Shown here piece after piece: positions 6,883 through 12,255 of a stretch of DNA of 12,255 nucleotides. The stretch's first letter is position 1, and every line of letters begins with the position of its first letter. The DNA is taken from the NCBI GenBank assembly GCA_017940955.1, contig JAGAXP010000158.1, positions 1 through 12,255 of the forward strand, given 5' to 3'. A model generated the notes under the pieces. That model did not search any database, was not told where the DNA came from, and saw nothing but the letters and a program-made list of their open reading frames with translations. The DNA comes from Oribacterium sp. Lineage in GTDB: Bacteria > Bacillota_A > Clostridia > Lachnospirales > Lachnospiraceae. A program made the position numbers and the translations under genes.

Positions 6883-8670
6883 TTATAAATATATGATCAT
6901 ATTATTACTGTTGAATGCATTAAAATATGACATTTCCTTAGCCATCTTAGTCACAAGCCTGATTCCGATATATTTTTCCGGATCACCGTCATTATGGGCC
7001 ATGTAAAAATCTGTAGGGTTAAATTGATTACAATAGTCACGTAAGGTAAGACATATATCTCCGTCTTTTGTATAAAGCCTGTAATCTACAAACACTTTCT
7101 TTCCTGCCTTTGGTTTGCCATGAATAATGATATTTCCTGCCATCTCCTCAACAAAGCAGCCCATATGCCTGGCCTTTTTGGCATCACATCCATGGGCAAG
7201 GCAGAATTCTTCTGCGTTTTTGCTCTCTCTTACCACATCTTCTATACTTTCCAAGAAGGCATAGCTGTTTTCCCCCTCCCTGCCTCCAAAGCCCTCCGGC
7301 AGGAACATAAAGTCCTCAAGATGGCATGGCAAGCGCTTTAAGTGAACGCAGATTATAACAAATATCAGCAAAATCAGTACTGCTTTACCAACTGCAATGG
7401 ATGCAAGTACACCCTTAGATCCCCAGAAACTGCCCATTGTCAGTGCAATAATCACAGGGATTATAAAGCGTTCTCCAAAACTAAAGAGATTGACCAAAAG
7501 TCTATTTCGAATTCCTTGAAGATAATACTGAAAAGTAACAAGCAAGGTATCCATAACAAGACTGATTGCCATACACCTGAGTGAAAAGGCAGAAAACATT
7601 ATAACTTCGGGATCAGAGGTATAAAATCCAGCTATGAGATCTGCAAAAATGAACAATATGGCCGCCACCGCTCCGGACAATACAATTGCCATCTTTACCG
7701 AGTACGCAAACAGGTTCTTTAACCCGTTTTTATCATTTGAGCTGTAATAGATTCCAACAATAGACAAAAGAGCTTTTCCCATGCCCAACCCTATGCAGAA
7801 CATAAGTGTATTCAGATCATTTTGCATAGCTCTGGCCGCTACTGCAGCCCCTGTTAACGCAACACTCAGATTAATCCTGCTGATAAACAGATCCCTGAGT
7901 ACAGTTGCAAATTTACGAACAAGTGTAGGCATGCCCTCTTTTGCAATTTCAAATAACTGTATGAACCTGAGATTACTAAATGAAAATCTGAAGTAACTGT
8001 TTTTCCTTAAATAAAAGCTTAGCAGGAAAATCAGTTGTATATAAAAAGAAATGGTGGTTGCTATCCCCATCCCTATAATGCCACCATGAATAAAAAAAGC
8101 ATTTACAAGATCTCCGGCAACGTCACTGATGCAGAGTATAAAAGCTGAAATCGTAAAAAATGTCTTTCCGTTATCCATTACCACAAATGGTCCAATGATC
8201 TGAATAACCATTACGGCTGGGATACCAAACATATATCCGTAAATGTAGTCCTTCATCCCGTCATAAAACTTCGGATGACTCTCAATTGTTACTCCGCAGA
8301 TTTTAAATATAACATCCGGGAATGTCGTGCACAGAAAAATAAAGAAAAACGCAGCCAGAATAGTAATGATAATTGATATGGAAAACAAAGCATTTGCCTC
8401 TTTACGTTTTCCTTCACCCACAAGACTTCCACAGACAACCTGACTTCCGGTGGAAATAAAACCGGAAACCAGTGCCAGCGTCGAGACAAACGGCCCCACC
8501 AGTGATATAGATGATAAAGAATCAGGCCCCAGGAATCTGCTGGTGATAATTCCATCTATAATAGTTGCAACGACCCCGGCAACCTGAGAAAAGATCATTG
8601 CGACAGCTGCAGAGAAATACATACTTGAAATAACATCATTATTTTTTTTTCTAAATCCGACTTTTTTCAT
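6883..8670 (-). CDS. MATE-family transporter fused to a C-terminal HATPase (anti-sigma kinase-like) domain
   Basis: A 595-residue fusion. Residues ~12-445 are a 12-span MATE exporter of the NorM/DinF type, with features such as 'IDGIITSRFLGPDSLSSISL' near residue 38 and 'GSQVVCGSLVGEGKRKEA' near 75. MATE proteins exchange Na+ or H+ for drugs or metabolites. A hydrophilic hinge follows at ~446-475. Residues ~475-595 are a HATPase_c_2 domain like SpoIIAB/RsbW: N-box 'EEMAGNIIIHG' with E509 and N513, then 'LRDYCNQFNP' in place of the usual D-x-G-x-x-F (D545 kept, glycine replaced by C547), and a late 'GIRLVTKMAKEMSY' helix. The domain probably faces the cytoplasm, where it could phosphorylate or bind the STAS domain encoded two genes upstream. 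The preceding stop and this ATG are eight bases apart, with GAGAG before the ATG; a TTG at 8682 is the other possible start. Confidence 0.85.
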   Translation of the reverse strand: MKKVGFRKKNNDVISSMYFSAAVAMIFSQVAGVVATIIDGIITSRFLGPDSLSSISLVGPFVSTLALVSGFISTGSQVVCGSLVGEGKRKEANALFSISIIITILAAFFFIFLCTTFPDVIFKICGVTIESHPKFYDGMKDYIYGYMFGIPAVMVIQIIGPFVVMDNGKTFFTISAFILCISDVAGDLVNAFFIHGGIIGMGIATTISFYIQLIFLLSFYLRKNSYFRFSFSNLRFIQLFEIAKEGMPTLVRKFATVLRDLFISRINLSVALTGAAVAARAMQNDLNTLMFCIGLGMGKALLSIVGIYYSSNDKNGLKNLFAYSVKMAIVLSGAVAAILFIFADLIAGFYTSDPEVIMFSAFSLRCMAISLVMDTLLVTFQYYLQGIRNRLLVNLFSFGERFIIPVIIALTMGSFWGSKGVLASIAVGKAVLILLIFVIICVHLKRLPCHLEDFMFLPEGFGGREGENSYAFLESIEDVVRESKNAEEFCLAHGCDAKKARHMGCFVEEMAGNIIIHGKPKAGKKVFVDYRLYTKDGDICLTLRDYCNQFNPTDFYMAHNDGDPEKYIGIRLVTKMAKEMSYFNAFNSNNMIIYL

Positions 8671-8678
8671 AGGCTCTC

Positions 8679-9533
8679 TCAAGAAAAAACTTTAAGTACT
8701 TCATCACGAACTTTTTTACAATACTCTTCTGAAGCATGCTTCGAATATAACGCCTCAAATCGTAATTTAATAAGGAGTATTACCTTATTAAGTTCCTGCA
8801 GTTGTCTTTCTTTTTCCTCCTTTGTAACACCATTAAAATATTCCTTTTCAAAAGAGTCCCAGACAGCTTCTCTTGTTTTCCTGTCAAGTCCGTTGAAGCT
8901 ACTGACCTCTCCCGTTACGGATTCCGGGGATTCAAAAAAGCTAAAATGCAAAACTCCCAGGTCAAACAGTGGAGAACCAACAGAAAAGCTTCCCATATCA
9001 ATGAGCATTATTCCGTCACGGGTCTGCATAATATTATTCGTATGAAAGTCTCCATGGGTATAGGTCTGCGCCTCATCCAATTTCTGCATATAGTTCTCAA
9101 CATTTTCTCTGGTCTTTTCATCTAAATAGGTTGCATGCGGCAATGATTTTGCTATTTTTTCAGAAGACCTTGGAAAATCCTTTTCTTTTACCGTAGCGTT
9201 ATGGATCGATAGTGCAAGATGTGCAAGCTCCTGACCGATTTCCTCAGACCTTTCAGGACTCTCCTGAAGCTGCTCAGACAAAGTCCTGGCACTTATCATC
9301 TCATAGATAATTCCATACCTGCCATTAACCGTTACAGCGTCAAAAGATATAGGTGTCGGAATCCCTGCCACAAAGGCGGTTCTTGCATTTCGTTTTTCTA
9401 AAAGAGCTCGCTCCTTTGGAAATCCATCATAATATAACTTCAGAATTTGGTCTTCTCCCACTCTGAAGCATTCACCTGTTGCCCCTTTTGCAAAAGGAAC
9501 AAGTCCATCAATCTCTATCTGCTTAAAATCCAT
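8679..9533 (-). CDS. Aminoglycoside-phosphotransferase/choline-kinase-fold kinase, TIGR02172-like
   Basis: A 284-residue protein-kinase-fold phosphotransferase. The N-lobe has 'FAKGATGECFRV' as a nucleotide loop and the lysine of 'ILKLYY' (K32). The C-lobe has the catalytic loop 'HGDFHTNNIM' with D162 and N167, and 'LIDMGSF' with the metal-binding D179, in the pattern of APH/choline kinases. I match it to the family first listed as a Fibrobacter paralogous group (TIGR02172); its substrate is unknown. The core is clearly homologous to the kinase half of the gene upstream, so the pair arose by duplication. The start at 9533 is chosen because GAGGGGGA lies six bases before it; a longer frame to 9575 overlaps the upstream gene and has no such site. 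It is the middle gene of a three-gene minus-strand operon and probably works with, or is controlled by, the STAS and HATPase domains next to it. Confidence 0.82.
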   Translation of the reverse strand: MDFKQIEIDGLVPFAKGATGECFRVGEDQILKLYYDGFPKERALLEKRNARTAFVAGIPTPISFDAVTVNGRYGIIYEMISARTLSEQLQESPERSEEIGQELAHLALSIHNATVKEKDFPRSSEKIAKSLPHATYLDEKTRENVENYMQKLDEAQTYTHGDFHTNNIMQTRDGIMLIDMGSFSVGSPLFDLGVLHFSFFESPESVTGEVSSFNGLDRKTREAVWDSFEKEYFNGVTKEEKERQLQELNKVILLIKLRFEALYSKHASEEYCKKVRDEVLKVFS

Positions 9534-9543
9534 AGCTTCCCCC

Positions 9544-10698
9544 TCAGCCCACAAGTTTTTCCAATTCACTGACACTGTCTTTTATCCTGATATCCCTAAG
9601 CTCCGGCAATCCAATGCCCAGACTGGCTATCAGGAACATAAATCTTATAAGTCCCAACGCTTTTATTGTCCCTGACAACTTTATGAAATCATCACTATTT
9701 AAATCAGAATAATAATGTTTCAAAGTGTCATAATAGAGTTTTTCAGCAGCATATTTATTCAGATTCAGAAACTTTTCTGTATTATCCGGTTCATGAACAT
9801 CGAAAGTAATATAGGTCATGTACAATCCTGCAAATTCAAATATGGGATTTCCCTTGCTAAGGGTATCCATATCTATAATTATTAGTTCATCTGATGTCAT
9901 CATGATATTTTTCACCTGCAAGTCTCCGTGTATAATGCATTCTTCAACCGGAATAGAATTTATCTTATCCAATAACCTGTTATAAAGATTCCCGGGAAGA
10001 TACTCCCTGATTGCCATAAGATTATCAATATACATATCCTCAATCCTTGGCAGATTGATTTCTGATGCATTAACTGAATGTATACTCTTTATCAGTTTGG
10101 CATATCTTATGCAAAAATCATCTATCCTGCTTATATCTTCAGCTAAAAAATCATTACAGTTTTGGGCCTTTAACAGCTCAAAAACTGCGCCATATTTATC
10201 TCCAACCTTCACGATATCAAAAGGAATAGCTGTAGGCACCCCCAGCCAAAAAGCTTCTTTTGCCTTTTGGACTTCATCTTCAATAGAGGCAGTATCCTCT
10301 GCTCTATCATAAACTTTTATTATGGTGTCGCTATCTATTCTATAGACGCTTCCCATTGCCCCTTTTCCTATCATAGGGCATCCATCTATCGAGATATTCC
10401 TCATTTTCTTTTTGACATCCAATAAGTTAGTAAAACCTGTGGTTTCAAAAATATCATAAATTTCCGGGGAAACATTTCTGACAGTTAGTTTTTCTTTTCT
10501 TTTTTTACTAAGTTTTAAAAGAAAACGCAGACCTGCGCTTGAGATATACGATAGGTTTTCTGCATCAAATAAAAAGGGCGTATCATTCTTTTGCAAAATA
10601 TCCTCAGTTTTCCTCTCTATTTGCTCCACATTATCTGAACTGATTCTTCCCTCAAGGCAAATTATAAGCTTATCGCCTTCAATAACGCTCGTAATCAT
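9544..10698 (-). CDS. STAS domain (anti-sigma antagonist) fused to an APH/choline-kinase-fold kinase, TIGR02172-like
   Basis: A 384-residue fusion. Residues 1-96 are a STAS domain: 'LIICLEGRIS' strand, 'FDAENLSYISSAGLRFLLKL' with serine 54 at the place of the phosphorylated serine of SpoIIAA (Ser58; the aspartate before it is replaced by S53), and 'FETTGFTNLL' near the end. Residues ~104-384 are a kinase: 'IGKGAMGSVYRI' loop, K128 in 'IIKVYD', catalytic loop 'HGDLQVKNIM' (D259, N264) and 'IIDMDTLSKGNP' (D276). The catalytic set is complete, so an active kinase is likely; the substrate is unknown. It is the first gene of the operon, preceded by a strong AAGGAGGG, with only 10 bases to the next gene. 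The STAS half is the expected partner of the HATPase domain on the MATE protein. Alternatively it regulates its own kinase half. Confidence 0.85.
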   Translation of the reverse strand: MITSVIEGDKLIICLEGRISSDNVEQIERKTEDILQKNDTPFLFDAENLSYISSAGLRFLLKLSKKRKEKLTVRNVSPEIYDIFETTGFTNLLDVKKKMRNISIDGCPMIGKGAMGSVYRIDSDTIIKVYDRAEDTASIEDEVQKAKEAFWLGVPTAIPFDIVKVGDKYGAVFELLKAQNCNDFLAEDISRIDDFCIRYAKLIKSIHSVNASEINLPRIEDMYIDNLMAIREYLPGNLYNRLLDKINSIPVEECIIHGDLQVKNIMMTSDELIIIDMDTLSKGNPIFEFAGLYMTYITFDVHEPDNTEKFLNLNKYAAEKLYYDTLKHYYSDLNSDDFIKLSGTIKALGLIRFMFLIASLGIGLPELRDIRIKDSVSELEKLVG

Positions 10699-10703
10699 AG
10701 CGT

Positions 10704-10711
10704 CCCTCCTT
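10704..10711 (-). promoter_or_regulatory. Ribosome binding site of the STAS-kinase gene
   Basis: Read on the minus strand this is AAGGAGGG, five bases before the ATG at 10698, and it supports that start. Confidence 0.75.
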
Positions 10712-10730
10712 CACAAATATCCATTTTCTC

Positions 10731-10745
10731 GTTGATATAATCAAC
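10731..10745. promoter_or_regulatory. Palindrome upstream of the STAS-kinase operon
   Basis: GTTGAT-ata-ATCAAC is a perfect 6+3+6 palindrome 33 bases before the operon's start codon, in the expected leader or promoter area. It may be an operator or a small hairpin. I could not place a convincing -35/-10 pair around it. Confidence 0.35.
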
Positions 10746-10818
10746 CCCCCACGCCATTATTACCTTTTCAGCATACAGTACACTAATATTTTACAATTTT
10801 GCGTTCACTTATTGTTAG

Positions 10819-11166
10819 ATAAAGCTTGTAATCGGAAGCTTTACTGTTGATTGCACGAGTGATGATATCGATCCCATGACAAAGGGAATGCTTATGATGT
10901 GGGGAGTATTTTCTGAGATGGAGAGGGATATCATATCACAGAGGGTAAAGTCCGGGATGCAGAACGCAAGGGCAAAAGGGAAGAAGATAGGCAGGCCCAA
11001 GATGGATGCTTCAAATCTTCCGGATAAGCTCTACAAGTATTATCCGTTGTACAGGTCCAAGCAGCTTACAGCTACAGCTTTCGCAAGGGTAGTAGGATGT
11101 TCAAGGAAGACCATATACAATTACCTTTCTCATTATGAGAATACTCACGGTAACGAGTATGTATAA
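10819..11166 (+). pseudogene. 5'-truncated serine recombinase (resolvase/invertase type)
   Basis: The frame opens just after a TAG at 10816-10818 and reads 'VIGSFTVDCTSDDIDPMTKG' with no start codon before the ATG at 10876. It then gives 'GVFSEMERDIISQRVKSGM', 'ARAKGKKIGRPK' and a terminal helix-turn-helix ('TAFARVVGCSRKTIYNYLSHY'). This is the second half of the resolvase catalytic domain, the long E helix and the DNA-binding domain; the N-terminal half with the catalytic serine is missing. Full-length relatives are about 190-210 residues and ~115 remain. A 96-residue product from 10876 could in theory be made and bind DNA, but the ATG lies inside a conserved motif and lacks a good ribosome site. 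It is a scar of a mobile element next to the operon promoter region. Confidence 0.85.
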
Positions 11167-11191
11167 TTAACTTTGTATGTACTTGCTATTA

Positions 11192-11227
11192 GTTGAACGA
11201 TGGTCGAAAAATTGACCCTCGTATTTG
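11192..11227 (+). repeat. 36-bp direct repeat, left copy
   Basis: Identical over 36 bases to 11771-11806. It contains an inverted pair GGTC-8-GACC (GGTCGAAAAATTGACC). It follows the serine recombinase remnant by 25 bases. It is probably the end of an insertion sequence or a small repeat family. Confidence 0.85.
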
Positions 11228-11259
11228 TATGTTGATAATTATGTTTCAGTCTGCTCATC

Positions 11260-11706
11260 TCATTTCCATTGTTTTATTATTTGCGATATATCAGTACATT
11301 TGTCTTTTTCAAATAACCCCAGTGCTTTTACATCTTCTGGAGATATTGTGTCATCATCCCATATATCATCAACATAGGGTGCTGAGTTCTCCTGCTTGAT
11401 CCACATGGAAACCTTAGCGTCCAGAAATTCATTATCATCCAGCATATCTTCAAGTATGTTTCCTGCCACTTCACCGTGTTCCATGCTTATCCACTTTTTT
11501 CGCACAGAAGGATTCAATCCACCCCAGTCTATCTCATCATTGACCTGCGGCTTCTCAATCATATAATAAGTGCCGTCAGGAGAACTTAGGATTATGCACT
11601 CTACGCCAGATATAAAATTACCAGACTCTTTATCAGACTTTTTACATGATGTGAGGCACAACAACAGCATTGTCATTACAACCAATGTAATTAATCTCTT
11701 TTTCAT
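11260..11706 (-). CDS. Small lipoprotein of unknown function
   Basis: A 148-residue protein with a clear lipoprotein signal: MKKR, hydrophobic residues 5-17 and LTSC with the lipid cysteine at 21. The mature part is acidic and hydrophilic ('ILSSPDGTYYMIEKPQVNDE', 'WISMEHGEVAGNILEDMLDD', 'YVDDIWDDDTISPEDVKAL'). It would be tethered outside the membrane. I do not recognise the family. The start at 11706 is chosen because GGAG lies six bases before it; a frame four codons longer (11718) has no ribosome site. The gene lies between the two 36-bp repeats. Sixteen bases upstream ends another frame (KVAKKIDYKKTLEEL, stop at 11723-11725), which suggests it once followed a gene now lost. Confidence 0.7.
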   Translation of the reverse strand: MKKRLITLVVMTMLLLCLTSCKKSDKESGNFISGVECIILSSPDGTYYMIEKPQVNDEIDWGGLNPSVRKKWISMEHGEVAGNILEDMLDDNEFLDAKVSMWIKQENSAPYVDDIWDDDTISPEDVKALGLFEKDKCTDISQIIKQWK

Positions 11707-11722
11707 GGCCGTCTCCATATTT

Positions 11723-11875
11723 CTACAATTCTTCCAGTGTCTTTTTGTAATCTATCTTTTTAGCGACTTTGTTGAACGATGGTCGAAAAATTGACCCTCG
11801 TATTTGAAAAACAGGCTCAGGCAGCACAAACAGACCGGGAATCATGAGCACAGTTGTATCTACGCAGGTGTTCAT
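11723..11875 (-). pseudogene. Interrupted gene downstream of the HD-like gene (chimeric 50-residue frame)
   Basis: An ATG at 11875 directly abuts the stop of the HD-like gene and has GGAGG eight bases upstream, so a gene really began here. It reads 'MNTCVDTTVLMIPGLFVLPE' and then enters the right-hand 36-bp repeat (residues ~24-35). It emerges in-frame into 'NKVAKKIDYKKTLEEL' and stops. The first part is GC-rich like the HD-like gene and the last part AT-rich like the lipoprotein gene. The frame is best seen as the start of one gene joined across the repeat to the tail of another. Neither original gene is recognised. Confidence 0.55.
11771..11806 (+). repeat. 36-bp direct repeat, right copy
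   Basis: Identical and in the same orientation to 11192-11227; the flanking bases differ on both sides. It marks the exact border between AT-rich accessory sequence to the left and GC-richer sequence to the right. Confidence 0.85.
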
Positions 11876-12255
11876 TCACTCAACCTCCATAATCTCCACC
11901 CGCTCCGGCGCAATTCGCAGATCGGAGCGCTTCTCTACTACTTTGCGGCAGTAATCCAGCGTCTCCTGTATTTTCCCGGCAAGCTCTTCAATCAGCTCTT
12001 CAAATCTGGGCTCCTTAGGCTTTACATGCAGCACAATCGCATTCTCCGTCACCTCAACCATACGAATGGACTCGTGGAGGCCGAAGGCATCGATGTCCAC
12101 CTGTTTTGTCAGGGCAGACGTATCAAAAAGCAACTCCGGATTACGATCCACACCCACATCAATCTCGTCCGCCAGACGCAGCACTGCGGCAAGGTACGAA
12201 GTACGGATGACTCCATCCGATGTCTGAATGTCGGGATACTCCGTCTCGTCGAATA
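11876..12255 (-). CDS. C-terminal part of an HD-domain-like protein (continues beyond the window)
   Basis: The frame is open from the right edge (first complete codon at 12253) to the TGA at 11876-11878, about 126 residues. Near its start it reads 'IRTSYLAAVLRLADEIDVGV', followed by 'DRNPELLFD'. This resembles the helix with the last metal-binding aspartate of HD-type phosphohydrolases and the segment after it. The rest is a mixed alpha/beta tail with 'VTENAIVLHVKP' and a long helix 'FEELIEELAGKIQETLDYCR'. Members hydrolyse phosphoesters or nucleotides, but the catalytic HD pair lies outside the window, so activity cannot be judged. Base and codon use is GC-richer than in every other gene here, which suggests that it belongs to the flanking older chromosome segment. 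The HD assignment rests on one motif. Confidence 0.55.
   Translation of the reverse strand, partial: FDETEYPDIQTSDGVIRTSYLAAVLRLADEIDVGVDRNPELLFDTSALTKQVDIDAFGLHESIRMVEVTENAIVLHVKPKEPRFEELIEELAGKIQETLDYCRKVVEKRSDLRIAPERVEIMEVE

Noticed and set aside
9534..9575. Longer start for the middle kinase gene
   Set aside because: It overlaps the upstream gene by 32 bases and lacks a ribosome site; the ATG at 9533 has GAGGGGGA at the right distance.
11193..11399. Plus-strand frame starting in the 36-bp repeat
   Set aside because: It runs antisense into the lipoprotein gene and has no ribosome site or recognisable motif.
1..12255. CRISPR array, tRNA or rRNA genes
   Set aside because: No regularly spaced repeats beyond the two pairs described, and no cloverleaf or rRNA-like stretch was seen on either strand by eye.

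Overview
The window looks like an AT-rich genome of a Clostridia Firmicute, most likely a Lachnospiraceae (Butyrivibrio-like) gut or rumen anaerobe. The support is strong GGAGG-type ribosome sites, a CD1871A-type CXXC small protein, a GH3 lipoprotein and Firmicute-type STAS/HATPase domains. The assignment to a genus is inference. The right-hand ~380 bases are visibly more GC-rich than the rest and seem to belong to a different (older or core) segment.

Layout. 1-226: fragment of a tyrosine recombinase cut off at the start of its catalytic domain. 301-383: first copy of an ~85-bp element (element A). 399-2653: a tight three-gene plus-strand operon (thioredoxin-like membrane-anchored TlpA protein, 50-residue CD1871A-family CXXC protein, NapH-like polyferredoxin), which looks like a membrane thiol/electron-transfer unit. 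2692-3465: 5'-truncated minus-strand remnant of an AAA-like/PD-(D/E)XK protein. 3573-3657: second copy of the ~85-bp element (element B), directly before a PrsW-like intramembrane protease gene (3685-4470), which ends at a clear rho-independent terminator. 4683-6710 (minus): secreted GH3 beta-N-acetylhexosaminidase-like lipoprotein.

6883-10698 (minus) is the most interesting part: a three-gene operon transcribed in the order STAS domain fused to an aminoglycoside-phosphotransferase-like kinase (TIGR02172-like), a second stand-alone kinase of the same type, and a MATE transporter fused to a C-terminal HATPase domain of the SpoIIAB/RsbW (anti-sigma kinase) type. The two halves of a partner-switching pair (HATPase kinase and STAS antagonist) are thus each fused to an effector: a membrane transporter and a small-molecule-type kinase. 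No sigma factor is encoded in the window, so the switch may act on the transporter or the kinases rather than on transcription.

10819-11166: 5'-truncated serine recombinase. 11192-11806: a segment bounded by two identical 36-bp direct repeats and holding a small unknown lipoprotein gene. The right-hand repeat copy interrupts a gene that began immediately downstream of an HD-domain-like gene, which runs off the right edge. The window is therefore a mosaic accessory region with recombination scars at both ends and in the middle.
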